Notes: generated from the sequence alone by a model not told the origin. 64,000 bases of DNA from JBFWUW01 sp050247075 (GCA_050247075.1 JBFWUW010000025.1:23731-87730), one strand, 5' to 3'. Counted from the stretch's first letter, positions 27,913 to 36,634 are shown. Numbers and translations: made by a program.

Positions 27913-28848
27913 TCAAAAGATCAAACGATGGATGTCCCCAACCGCTCGTAGATGACCCGCGGCTTGAGCGTTTCGAATATTCGCCGCAAGTTCGGGATTG
28001 GTGGAGCTACTGAACGTGACGGTCGGAAGGGAATCAGAGTTTGGAGCAGCCTCCCGCAGGCGATTGTACTCGGCGAGTTCTTTATCGGTAAGCGATCCTT
28101 CACGCGATTTGAGTTCCAGTTCATCGAGACGTTGGTTGCAATTGAAATCGTTGTTGTGTACCAGGATGCCGGCGTCGGTCACTTCATAGACGTGTTCGCC
28201 GTCAACCTCAATGTTGTAAACCGCCTGGCGGTACGGCAAGGTGGTGACGGATTCAACGGCCAGCCATTGCTGGCGGCCCCGCACATGCTGGCCGGCCTTG
28301 AATTCGCCCAGGCCAACCCATTCGCCCGAATCGGGCGACCAGACCGGGTGTTGACGCGTGCCGGTCAACTCGGTGCCGTTGGCGAACCGCACTCGCACCA
28401 GGTCGTTGCCTTGCCGCGTGACAAAGCGGCCAGTGACCACGCGCCCTGGTCCACGGCAAATTTCCGGGCAATCCTCAATATCTACCACGACGGCCTGAGC
28501 TTCGACCGCTATTTCCGTGAACTGCAAGTCAACTCGTTTTCCCCGGACGAGGCCATTCCGGTGAAGCCACTCCGGGCAGCCAGGCGGGCAGCCAGGGGAC
28601 ACCCACAGTTTGAGCGTCGGGCGATCGCGGCTCAATAGATGACCTAACCTATTGCTGAAATGAATGTTACGAAATCGGCCGCATGAACTCCACCACTGCG
28701 GAAACCAAGTCCCGCCCAAGAGCGGATATCTGCTCGACCGGTTCGGGGGTCCTAAGGGGGCCTGGGTGGCCCTGCGAATGTGGCTGTCCCCATTAAGCCC
28801 CGTCCCCATTAAGCCCCCGTCCCCATTAAGCCCCCGTCGTCCGGTCAA
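27913..28848 (-). CDS. HINT-domain polymorphic toxin C-terminal fragment (probably truncated)
   Basis: Residues from about 110 onward match the pretoxin-HINT module of planctomycete Rhs-like polymorphic toxins: EICRGPGRVVTGRF, the NGTELTGTRQHPVWSPD core with the TxxHP motif, and the closing YNIEVDGEHVYEVTDAG-ILVHN. The usual N-terminal cysteine and the Rhs body are absent. The first ~80 codons instead read through a 120-bp dispersed repeat and a 17-bp tandem repeat, so the nominal ATG at 28848 is not trustworthy. After the HINT end, VTFSSSTNPELAANIRNAQAAGH resembles the start of a NucA/NucB-type nuclease toxin, but the frame then ends. It is probably a displaced or decayed toxin cassette. Confidence 0.65.
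   Translation of the reverse strand: MTGRRGLNGDGGLMGTGLNGDSHIRRATQAPLGPPNRSSRYPLLGGTWFPQWWSSCGRFRNIHFSNRLGHLLSRDRPTLKLWVSPGCPPGCPEWLHRNGLVRGKRVDLQFTEIAVEAQAVVVDIEDCPEICRGPGRVVTGRFVTRQGNDLVRVRFANGTELTGTRQHPVWSPDSGEWVGLGEFKAGQHVRGRQQWLAVESVTTLPYRQAVYNIEVDGEHVYEVTDAGILVHNNDFNCNQRLDELELKSREGSLTDKELAEYNRLREAAPNSDSLPTVTFSSSTNPELAANIRNAQAAGHLRAVGDIHRLIF
28587..28706. repeat. 120-bp direct repeat, copy 1
   Basis: This segment is about 93% identical to 29434-29554 in the same orientation and contains the string CCCACAGTTTGAGCGT. It supplies part of the nominal 5' end of the HINT fragment. The pair brackets the small membrane protein gene. Confidence 0.85.
28786..28835. repeat. Three tandem copies of a 17-bp unit
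   Basis: The unit GTCCCCATTAAGCCCCC occurs three times in a row: 28786-28801 (one C short), 28802-28818 and 28819-28835. It lies between the small membrane gene and direct-repeat copy 1. Confidence 0.9.
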
Positions 28849-28852
28849 GAGG

Positions 28853-29272
28853 TCATAGATCGGTTGCGTGGTCTTGTAGGTCTTCCGGCGCTTTTTCCTG
28901 CGTGAACAACCACGCTGGAAGTCGGAAGAAAATCACCCCACTCAATCCAGCCGAGAAGATTGCGGCAGCGATCGGTTCAACTACCTTCAAGTACGAGCGG
29001 CTTGGCGCAGGATCAGTCAAGCAGTCGCAGAGATCGCCTAGAACGCCACCAAGCGCTGCGCCAATCACGCCCCACCAACGCGTTGTAGAGAGTGAACATC
29101 TGGCGCAGCGACTTGCCCGAATTCCGACGACTCCTCCATAGATCGTCGCAATACACCATGCTGCAGGCAGATCCAGACACAGCATACGGAAAGCCGAATG
29201 CAAACGTGCGATTCCGAGTATGCACGATAGCACGAACACGAATTCGAACACATGTTTTAAACTGTACTTCAT
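28853..29272 (-). CDS. Small membrane protein of unknown function
   Basis: The 139-residue protein starts with MKYSLKHVFEFVFVLSCILGI, a charged-then-hydrophobic leader typical of short planctomycete membrane proteins. Three or four hydrophobic segments follow, including WWGVIGAALGGVLGDL and AAAIFSAGLSGVIFF. The base composition looks less GC-rich than the flanking operons. It lies between two 120-bp direct repeats and just upstream of the HINT toxin fragment on the same strand, so an immunity role is conceivable but not shown by sequence. Upstream in-frame codons to 29431 are considered non-coding. Confidence 0.6.
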   Translation of the reverse strand: MKYSLKHVFEFVFVLSCILGIARLHSAFRMLCLDLPAAWCIATIYGGVVGIRASRCARCSLSTTRWWGVIGAALGGVLGDLCDCLTDPAPSRSYLKVVEPIAAAIFSAGLSGVIFFRLPAWLFTQEKAPEDLQDHATDL

Positions 29273-29433
29273 CGCACCGCTGGAGTTACCGTCATGAACC
29301 GCACCATGCTGCATCAATCGGGGTACTCCACTCGAAACACTTTGTATTCGATACGCCCCATGCGTTAATCCACGGAAACCGATCCAGGCACCGCCTATTG
29401 CGATGACTCCAGCCCTGTGGCTTGCCGCCATAC

Positions 29434-29554
29434 GGCAGCCAGGGGGACACCCACAGTTTGAGCGTGGGGCGATCGCGGCTCCATGGATGACCTAACCTAT
29501 TGCTGAAATGTATGTTACGAAATTGGCCGCGTGAACTCCACCACTGCGGAGACC
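29434..29554. repeat. 120-bp direct repeat, copy 2
   Basis: Same orientation as 28587-28706, about eight differences in 120 positions. It stands upstream of the small membrane gene, so the two copies bracket a cassette of roughly 850 bp. Confidence 0.85.
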
Positions 29555-29724
29555 TGGGCCGCCGTGGAGCCGGTAATGTTCGCCCGGCTGGCTGCATAAG
29601 CGCACCTTGATGGATGCTCCAGAGGTTCTCAAGGGGCCCTAGGCGCCGGGTAAGCCCGCCTTTGCAGGCCATCCGGCCCTTGAGCAGGCGTAGACAATAC
29701 ACTTCTAAATATCTATTTTATTAG

Positions 29725-29752
29725 TTTACAAACCGTTCCTATCTTGTACAAT
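29725..29752 (+). promoter_or_regulatory. Sigma-70-like promoter in an AT-rich island
   Basis: TTTACA (29725-29730) and TACAAT (29747-29752), each 5/6 to consensus, are separated by 16 nt in an otherwise AT-rich patch. No gene follows within 800 bp, so it may serve a lost gene or an unrecognised transcript. Confidence 0.3.
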
Positions 29753-30070
29753 TTCCAGCGTTCGGCTTTGCGCGCCGACGTGGCTTTTGCACGTCCAGTG
29801 GGCGCGAAGCCCCTAAACCGCCCAGGCATCCTCGTCCGCCGCGTGCTCGAGCAGCATGGCCGTGGCGGGCGTTTGATCGGGCGGGTCACTGATTACGGCT
29901 ACCGCTGCCGGCTGCTCGGCCAACTTGGGGGCGACGACGTACCTCGCCGCTCCCTCCGCCGACCGGTACGTGCCACGGGGCCTGTCCATATTTTTGAAAC
30001 GCGGTTGTCACGCGGGGCGCTGTCGGTGCGCACTCGCCAAAATTCACGTTTTTGCAGGCTAACCTGTACC

Positions 30071-30482
30071 ACAACCCCCCAAAACACGGCAATTTTGGAA
30101 CAGGTAAGGCCGATTGGCCCCCGTAGCGGCATAGCTCCCGCCTTGCCGCTGGCGGTGAATTGGGACGCCCCATGCCCGGCGACCGTCGCGGAGATGGCCT
30201 GCGGTCCCGCGCATCGAGCCGGCAAGGCAGGAGCATTGCAGGGACGTGTACCCGCACCACAACCCCCCAAAACACGGCAATTTTGGAACAGGTAAGGCCG
30301 ATTGGTCCCCCGTAGCGGCATGGCTCCCGCCTTGCCGCTGGCGGTGATCCTGATTGTCCCTTGCCTTTCGGCATTCAATGCACGATGGAAAACCATTCGC
30401 GCATCAAGCCGGCAAGGTAGGAGCTTTGCGGCTACGCTTACCCGTACCACAACCCCCCAAAACACGGCAATTTTGGAACAGG
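30071..30482 (+). repeat. Array of a ~190-bp dispersed repeat unit (three cores)
   Basis: A 47-bp core beginning ACAACCCCCCAAAACACGGC occurs at 30071-30117 and 30259-30305, and a truncated 34-bp copy at 30449-30482, giving periods of 188 and 190 bp. Between cores, each unit carries an imperfect inverted repeat. In the second unit, 30312-30337 pairs with 30410-30435 at 21 of 26 positions. The middle segments differ between the two units. The same unit occurs in inverted orientation at 63764-63999. Confidence 0.92.
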
Positions 30483-30597
30483 AAACGCGGATCGGGAGGC
30501 GGTCAAATGTCCGCCGCCTCAGTCAATTTGCCTAAACTTCGCGCGGCGGTCACAATCAACAGGTATCGCCCCAGCCGCAACTTCTGACGCAACTCCG

Positions 30598-31401
30598 GTG
30601 AAAGTACTCATGGAAGCCCGCATGACCGTGCCCAAGTTCGCCTCGCTGAAGGCGGCTGGCCGGAAGATCTCGATGCTGACCGCCTACGACCATACGATGG
30701 CGCGGCTGTTGGACGCCACCGGTATCGAGGGCATCTTAGTGGGGGACAGCATGTCGATGGTCGTGCAAGGCCACCCCAACACGCTGCCGGTCACGCTCGA
30801 CGAGATGATCTATCACGCCGAAATGGTCGGCCGCGCGGTTAAGCACGCCTTGGTGGTGGTCGATATGCCGTTCCCCAGCTACCACCTGGGCTCGTCCAAG
30901 GCGATCGAGAACGCCGGGCGAATCCTCAAGGAAACGCGCTGCCAGGCGGTCAAGCTGGAAGGGGGCGTGGAGCAGGGCGAGGTGATTGCCGCGCTCGTCT
31001 CCGCCGGTATCCCCGTCATGGCCCATTGCGGACTGCGCCCGCAGAGCGTGCATCTGCTGGGCGGGTACAAGGTGCAGCGGGACGAGGAACGGCTGCTGGC
31101 CGACGCGCAATCGGCCGAACGGGCCGGCGCGTTTGCCGTCGTGTTGGAATGCATCCCCTCCCACATCGCCGCCAAGATTACGGCAGCGGTCAACATCCCC
31201 ACGATCGGCATCGGGGCGGGTGCCGAGTGCGACGGCCAGGTGCTGGTGATTAACGATCTGCTGGGGCTGGAAGCCGACTATGTTCCCCGTTTCGTCAAGA
31301 AATACGCCGATCTGCAATCGACCATCACCCAAGCCGTCACGCAATACCGCGACGAAGTCCGCGGCGGCCAGTTTCCCGGCCAGGAACAATCGTTCAAATA
31401 G
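30598..31401 (+). CDS. panB: 3-methyl-2-oxobutanoate hydroxymethyltransferase
   Basis: The 267-residue protein matches PanB along its whole length. It transfers a hydroxymethyl group from 5,10-methylenetetrahydrofolate to 2-oxoisovalerate, making ketopantoate for pantothenate and coenzyme A. Visible landmarks are ISMLTAYDHTMARL, the metal-site ILVGDSMSMVVQGH, VVDMPFPSYH, KLEGG, MAHCGLRPQ and the GIGAGAECDGQVLVINDLLGL stretch. The GTG at 30598, ATG at 30610 and ATG at 30622 are all possible starts; the last has a GGAAG 5 nt upstream and homologues begin near it. It stands alone and converges on the SdrD-like gene with only 9 bp between stops. Confidence 0.95.
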   Translation: MKVLMEARMTVPKFASLKAAGRKISMLTAYDHTMARLLDATGIEGILVGDSMSMVVQGHPNTLPVTLDEMIYHAEMVGRAVKHALVVVDMPFPSYHLGSSKAIENAGRILKETRCQAVKLEGGVEQGEVIAALVSAGIPVMAHCGLRPQSVHLLGGYKVQRDEERLLADAQSAERAGAFAVVLECIPSHIAAKITAAVNIPTIGIGAGAECDGQVLVINDLLGLEADYVPRFVKKYADLQSTITQAVTQYRDEVRGGQFPGQEQSFK

Positions 31402-31410
31402 TGCGGCCTG

Positions 31411-34400
31411 CTACAGCGACTGCCGCGTCGTGGTGCCGTCGTCGTGGTAGACGCCGACATCGTCCCGGCCGTCGCCGTCCCAGTCACCCACGATAGGCGA
31501 GTCGCCCGCCCCGCCCATCTCGAACACCCGGTCCTGGGCATCCAGGATCTGGTCGTTGTTGATGTCGAGGTGGAAGACGCCGTTGCGGTACACACCCAGG
31601 TCGTCCACGCCGTCGCCGTTCCAGTCGCCCACGACCGGCAGGTCGCCGGCCATGCCCAGCTCGATCATGGTCTCGCCCGGCTCCCAGCGTCCGTTGCCGT
31701 TGACATCCAGGATCCACACGCCGCTATTGAACACGCCGATCGTATCGACGCCGTCGCCGTTCCAATCGCCAGCCAGCGGAATGTCCGCGGCCGATCCAAA
31801 GTAGAACACATGGTCGATCAAGTCCGACCGCGTCGGCCCGGTCGCCGTGCGCTTCAGCGTTCGCATGCCGGCGGCGGCCTGGCTGGCCAACGGCGGAACA
31901 TTCTTCTTGGCGCCGTTGGGACCGTGCGCTGCGTCGGGCAGGCCCGACTCGGCGGCCACGGCACGCGGGTCGCCTTCCCAACTTGGGCCAAAGATGCCGA
32001 TATCGGTCTTTCCGTCGCCATCCCAGTCGCCCGTCACCGGACGGTCGCCTTCCTTGCCCAGCGAGGCCCACAAGTCCTCGTCGTCCCAGCGGCCGTTGCC
32101 GTTGAGGTCGATAAACCATTGGCCGGCGTAGAACACGCCAACTTCGCTGACGCCGTCGCCGTTGAAATCGCCGGCGATCGGCGTGGCACCCTTGCGCCCA
32201 AACGGAATCACCATGGGGCCCTCGGCCCCTTCCACGACAAAGCGGCCCTGGTTGAGCTGCGATGCCGCTTCGGCAAAGATGGCGGAACGGGCGTCGGCCA
32301 CGGAGTAAATCAGCCCCTCTTGAGGAGCATCGCCACGCGGGCGTCCGCCGTCGACCACGCTGAGGTGCCAACTGTAGCCGCGCGGGTTCGATCCGGCAAA
32401 GTCCAAGTCGCCAAAGAAGGCACTGAACGCACCGTAGGGCGCGGCCGTCGGCGCGCCTCCGCCAACGCCAGGCTGCACGCCCGGCGGCCCGCTGAATCCT
32501 GGCGGCAGGAACGCTGGCGGCGGTGGCGTAATTTGTGGCGGAGTCTGCGGCGGCGGTGGAGGCGGTGGGGGAGGCGGTGGTGGTGGGGGCGGTGGAGGCG
32601 GCAACGTTTCCACCAGCACTTCGCTGAAGTTGTTAAGTTGCGAAACGCCCCCCGCCGAGACCGGCACGAAGACAATCGCGTCGTAGGGATTGCTTCCCAA
32701 AACGCTCAGCATCAAAGGAGACAGGCTTTGGCCCGGAGTGGGTGCCACGCCGCCGGTGGTGCCGGCGGTGTTGATGCCGCTGATATAGCCGTTGGGCTGC
32801 ACCTGGAACAGGCTGTAGGTGCCCGGCACCAGGCCGGTGAACTCGTAGTAGCCATTGGCGTCTGTCAGTGTTTCAACAAAGTTGCCATTGGCATCAACAA
32901 TGGCGTTGCCGCCGGCATCGCCCAGGCGGATGCGTACGCCCGCCAAGCGGATGTCGCCGTCGTCCAGCACGCCATTCTTTTGGGTCACGATCGTTTGCGT
33001 ATCGAGCTGGCCATCCGCCGTTTGAATAGCCGGCCCGTCTTGAAAGACGTAACCGGAGATTGTCGCCGGCAAGATTTCGCCGAAGTCGTAATTGACACCG
33101 CTCTGCGCGGCGGCCAATGTGGCGGTAACAATGGTGTCGGCCACGACCGTGCCGCCGGCCGTGCCGACGCTATTCGAGCCTTGCAGATAGCCAGGCGTGG
33201 CGCCTTCTGCCACGCCGTACACGCCTGGCATCAGGTTGTTGAACTCGTAGTAGCCTTGTGCGTTGGTGGTGGTGGTAACGCCGGTCGGCTGGCCGTTGGC
33301 ATTCAGCAGTTGAATCGTCACGCCGACAATTGGCGACTCGCCAGAATCGCGCACGCCGTTGTTGTTTGCGTCAACATAGACATGGCCAGAGATCAGCGCG
33401 GGTGGAACTTCACAGAAGTCGTTGTCGATGGAGTTGGTTCCGCCCAGCAGTTCGATAAAGCTGATGACATTGCCCGATGCATCGGGCAAACCGCCCGCCG
33501 TGCCGGCATGGGCGGCTTGGCTGAGATAGCCCGCCGGTTGGTCCTCGACCACGGTGTAGATGCCGGGGTGCAGATTGAGGAATTCGTAGCGGCCATTGGC
33601 ATCGGTCAGCGCGGTCAGCGGGTTGCCGTTGACATCCAAGACCGGCTGGCCGTTCTCGTGGAACAAGTGGATCAACACTCCCGCCAGCGGGATCTCGCCC
33701 TGGTTGACTTCCAGGATGCAGTTGCCGTTGAGATCGGCATGCACGACGCCAGAGATGCTGGCCGGCGGCACCTCGCAGAAGTCGTAGTGGACCAGGTTGG
33801 CGCCGGCAGTCAGTTGGATCTGCCCGAGCTTGTCGTTGTTGACGACGACGCCATTGCCAGGCAGGCCAGCGTGTGCATCCCCTTGCAAGTAGCCCAAGGG
33901 CTGGATTTCCTCGATGCCGTAGGTTCCCGGCAACAGCCCGGTGAATGAGTATTCGCCGAGTGCATTGGTGGTGGTGTGTTGGATGCGGTTGCCGGACGCA
34001 TCGAGCAGGTAGATAGAGACGCCCGCGAGCGGGCTTTCGCCGAATCCATCGAAGCAGTTGTTGTTGATGTCCGATTGGACTTTTCCACTAATCGAACCAG
34101 GCTTGATTTCACCAAAGTTGTTTTGAATGCTATGCTCGCCCCCCAGCAATGTAATGGAGTTCAAGGTGTTGGCATCGAGCGAGGAACCGTAGGTCACGCC
34201 GCCGACGTTGCCCGCTTGCGACGAGACATCCAGGTAGCCAACGGCAACACCCTCGACCACGCGATACGTGCCTGGGTCGAGATTGTCGAAGCTGTAGTTG
34301 CCGTTGGCGTCGGTGATCCGCGACAAGCCCGTGTTGACGTACACGCCGCCATCCAGCTTCCACAGCGACACCGTTACGCCCGAGATGCCCTGCTCATTGG

Positions 34401-35199
34401 CATCCTTGGAGTTGCTGAGGTTGTTGTCCTCGTAGACGGTTCCCTGCAGGTCGATCGGCAGCACGACTTGCGTCAACACGCCGGCGGCACCCGCCGTAAA
34501 CACCGGATCCTTGGCGGACGATTGCGGATCGCCCGGCAGCAGATAGTCGTCGTTGGGCAGATTCGTCAGGCCCAATCCGACAAAGTTGGCGTCGAAATCA
34601 TCGTAGAAGGTAGCCGTGACCTGGCTGCCCTGATAGTGCGGCGCGGTGAAACTGGCGGTCAGCTTTGAGCCTTCAAACTCGTTACCCTCGGCCACCGCGT
34701 TGGAACCGTTGAAGCCTTGTTCGTCGACGTCGATGGCAAAGGTGAACTTGTCGCCAGCCTCGAATCCCTGAAAGGTCAAGGTCAGAGTCGTGCCGCCATC
34801 GGTGTAGGCAGCCGTGTACGAAGTCACGCCGCCCAGGCTTACCAGTTGGAAATCATGGTGGCTAAACGAGCCCTGTCCGCCCGCCGCGCTGTCAAAGAAG
34901 GTATCGCCGATGGTCAGACCGTCGCCGGTCTTGTCCATCTCAATCACAACCTGGTTCAACTGCGTGCCCGCGGCACCGCCGTTGAACGAGATCTGAAACA
35001 CGTTCGGCGTCTGGTCTTGCCCGGCGGCTGGTTCAAAATAGACCGCGCCCACATGGATGTCCGCCGCCAACATGCGGCGGGCTTCCATCTGCTCGAAGCG
35101 GCAGATACGCAGCGGCGTTTCGAGGTCGCGGCGCGGTGTTCCCGCCCACAACTTGCGGATTTGACGTCCCAGCGAGGTCGTTGACTTGAGCAGGCCCAC
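31411..35199 (-). CDS. SdrD B-type repeat and FG-GAP-like surface protein
   Basis: The 1262-residue protein starts with a LEPR-XLL-like N-terminus (RFEQMEARRMLAAD, about 30-43) seen in giant planctomycete export substrates. After a cohesin-like region come five SdrD/Cna B-type repeats, each with the ISGxVxxDxNxNG start and a DANGxYxFxNLxPGxYxVxE core. A run of about 18 prolines (near residue 870) and a Pro/Gly linker follow. The C-terminus has five calcium-type GDWNGDGxDDxGVY repeats. It is probably a secreted or surface adhesin-like protein. The GTG start has a GGAGG site 8 nt upstream. Confidence 0.88.
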   Translation of the reverse strand: MGLLKSTTSLGRQIRKLWAGTPRRDLETPLRICRFEQMEARRMLAADIHVGAVYFEPAAGQDQTPNVFQISFNGGAAGTQLNQVVIEMDKTGDGLTIGDTFFDSAAGGQGSFSHHDFQLVSLGGVTSYTAAYTDGGTTLTLTFQGFEAGDKFTFAIDVDEQGFNGSNAVAEGNEFEGSKLTASFTAPHYQGSQVTATFYDDFDANFVGLGLTNLPNDDYLLPGDPQSSAKDPVFTAGAAGVLTQVVLPIDLQGTVYEDNNLSNSKDANEQGISGVTVSLWKLDGGVYVNTGLSRITDANGNYSFDNLDPGTYRVVEGVAVGYLDVSSQAGNVGGVTYGSSLDANTLNSITLLGGEHSIQNNFGEIKPGSISGKVQSDINNNCFDGFGESPLAGVSIYLLDASGNRIQHTTTNALGEYSFTGLLPGTYGIEEIQPLGYLQGDAHAGLPGNGVVVNNDKLGQIQLTAGANLVHYDFCEVPPASISGVVHADLNGNCILEVNQGEIPLAGVLIHLFHENGQPVLDVNGNPLTALTDANGRYEFLNLHPGIYTVVEDQPAGYLSQAAHAGTAGGLPDASGNVISFIELLGGTNSIDNDFCEVPPALISGHVYVDANNNGVRDSGESPIVGVTIQLLNANGQPTGVTTTTNAQGYYEFNNLMPGVYGVAEGATPGYLQGSNSVGTAGGTVVADTIVTATLAAAQSGVNYDFGEILPATISGYVFQDGPAIQTADGQLDTQTIVTQKNGVLDDGDIRLAGVRIRLGDAGGNAIVDANGNFVETLTDANGYYEFTGLVPGTYSLFQVQPNGYISGINTAGTTGGVAPTPGQSLSPLMLSVLGSNPYDAIVFVPVSAGGVSQLNNFSEVLVETLPPPPPPPPPPPPPPPPPPQTPPQITPPPPAFLPPGFSGPPGVQPGVGGGAPTAAPYGAFSAFFGDLDFAGSNPRGYSWHLSVVDGGRPRGDAPQEGLIYSVADARSAIFAEAASQLNQGRFVVEGAEGPMVIPFGRKGATPIAGDFNGDGVSEVGVFYAGQWFIDLNGNGRWDDEDLWASLGKEGDRPVTGDWDGDGKTDIGIFGPSWEGDPRAVAAESGLPDAAHGPNGAKKNVPPLASQAAAGMRTLKRTATGPTRSDLIDHVFYFGSAADIPLAGDWNGDGVDTIGVFNSGVWILDVNGNGRWEPGETMIELGMAGDLPVVGDWNGDGVDDLGVYRNGVFHLDINNDQILDAQDRVFEMGGAGDSPIVGDWDGDGRDDVGVYHDDGTTTRQSL

Positions 35200-35283
35200 A
35201 GGTGAATCCTCCGTGATCTCGAACCAGCGTTGAACGGGCTTCCACCACCCTTCCTGGGCGGCGCTTGTTTGTATCGAGGCGGC

Positions 35284-36309
35284 TTACTTGCCAGGCCGTG
35301 TGGCGGTGTTCGGCCGAGGCCGGCCGATCTGCCACATGCGGACCGTGGTGTCGAAACTGCCGCTGACCAGCATGGCTTGCGTGTCGTCGTAGTCCAAGGC
35401 AGTGATGGAGCCGACATGCCCCACCAGGCTCAATTCTTCCTGGCGCGACTCCATGTTCCAGATGCGAATGCGGTTGTCGGTACCGCCGACCGCCAAACGG
35501 CTGTCTCCGCAGAACACGATCGCCCGCACTTTGCCGGTGGGATTGGGAATGCGGGCCAGCTCTTGGTTGGCCGGCACATCCCACACGACGAATTCGCGGT
35601 CGTCCCCCCCAGTCGCCAGGCGCGATCCATCGGGAGAGAAAGCCAAGGTCCGCACGCGCTGGTGATGGGCCTGGAACTCTTGTGGCTGGCCAGCGCTGGG
35701 CAAGTCCCAGATCTGCAAGCGGCCGTCGCGGCCCGCCCCGGCCAGCAAGCGGCCATCTGGCGAGAAGCCCAGGCAACGCAAGTCCGGGCCGGGAGAGGCA
35801 ATCTCGCGGATGATGTTGCCGTTGGCACCGTCGAGAATCCAGATCATTTCGTCAAAACCAGCCACGGCCAGTTTGTCACCCGCCGGGTTGTATTTCAGGC
35901 TGTAGACCGCCGCGTTGCCAGCCGGCACGCTGCGCACGGCCCGCCCGGTGGATAAGTCCCAAAACATCACCGTGCGGTCGTCGCCAGCCGATGCCAGAGT
36001 CCGGCCGTCCGGATGAAAAGCCAGCGTCCGCACCCAGTCCATGTGGCCGTGGAACGTCTGTTGCAGCGTACCATCGCCTTGGCTCCAGATGCGAACGAGG
36101 TGATCGTCGCCGGCGGTGGCGATCAGCCGTCCATCGGGGCTGATGACGGTGGCTGTCACCACCGGATGGACGCCGCGGGCCTTGTCGCGAGGCAATTCGA
36201 TGGTCTTAGTGGCCCGAATGGTGCCAGCACTTTGGGCCTGGCTGACGTTGGGCACCAGGCAAAACGCCGCGGCAACCAAACCGAGCATGAATCCAATCGA
36301 CCGGCGCAT
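35284..36309 (-). CDS. Exported WD40 repeat protein
   Basis: The 341-residue protein has a signal peptide (about 1-25, ending SQAQS) followed by seven WD40 blades, each with a Gly-His or Asp-Gly turn and a terminal Trp-Asp (for example VRIWSQGD, VMFWDLS, LQIWDLP, FVVWDVP, IRIWNME and VRMWQIG). It should form a single propeller in the periplasm and act as a protein-binding platform. I chose the ATG at 36309 because an AGGA lies 7 nt upstream; the frame also offers a GTG at 36315. Partner unknown. Confidence 0.9.
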   Translation of the reverse strand: MRRSIGFMLGLVAAAFCLVPNVSQAQSAGTIRATKTIELPRDKARGVHPVVTATVISPDGRLIATAGDDHLVRIWSQGDGTLQQTFHGHMDWVRTLAFHPDGRTLASAGDDRTVMFWDLSTGRAVRSVPAGNAAVYSLKYNPAGDKLAVAGFDEMIWILDGANGNIIREIASPGPDLRCLGFSPDGRLLAGAGRDGRLQIWDLPSAGQPQEFQAHHQRVRTLAFSPDGSRLATGGDDREFVVWDVPANQELARIPNPTGKVRAIVFCGDSRLAVGGTDNRIRIWNMESRQEELSLVGHVGSITALDYDDTQAMLVSGSFDTTVRMWQIGRPRPNTATRPGK

Positions 36310-36315
36310 AGGCAC

Positions 36316-36634
36316 ATCCTGGTACGGCGTTCGGGAATCTCAAGATCGATCCATTCCGCGCTGCCGGATGGGAAGTCCGAATCGCGGGCGAAGAACCGAT
36401 CTGCCTGTGCTAGCATTCGATGCAACATCCGTGTCGCCGAACCTGCTAGGCGCAGCCTCTGCATCTGGTATCGGTCGTATCGACTAGCACGCCCCAGATG
36501 AAAATCTCCATCGGCGCGGATGGGCCGTTCCGCTGGCATGACAAGTTCGGAATTTGCGTGGACAGCGCAAGAGCGAACGGCCAGGCGAGCAGGCTAGTAG
36601 CGATAGCATGGCCGCGGTTGAGATGCCAGCGCGG
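36316..36634. other. Intergenic region, no gene seen
   Basis: This 319-bp gap lies between the proline-rich exported protein and the WD40 gene, both on the minus strand. No coding frame or clear terminator was recognised. It probably contains the WD40 promoter. Confidence 0.5.

Larger units (their letters stand above)
29273..30597. other. Repeat-rich intergenic region upstream of panB
   Basis: This 1.3-kb stretch contains no convincing gene. It holds the second 120-bp direct repeat, an AT-rich island at about 29698-29755, and an array of a ~190-bp repeat unit. A minus-strand frame at 29813-29989 (58 residues, ending HAADEDAWAV) could be a gene remnant but is not supported. Several apparent 60-190 residue frames here are translations of the repeat array. 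Confidence 0.6.

Noticed and set aside
29813..29989. 58-codon minus-strand frame ending in DAWAV
   Set aside because: It has no family, no ribosome-binding site and lies next to repeats. It could be a remnant but is not supported as a gene.
29886..30465. Overlapping frames of 160-190 codons in the repeat array
   Set aside because: They are translations of the ~190-bp repeats in different frames, with repeated text in each and no domain.
30071..30482. Possible CRISPR array
   Set aside because: The repeats are 47 bp but spaced by ~140 bp, and the spacers contain inverted arms that are themselves conserved. No Cas genes are near.
31444..33948. 834-codon plus-strand frame opposite the SdrD-like gene
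   Set aside because: The minus strand has five clear B-type repeats, calcium-type repeats and a good ribosome-binding site. The plus frame is rich in Val/Asp/Ala without domains and reflects high GC third positions.
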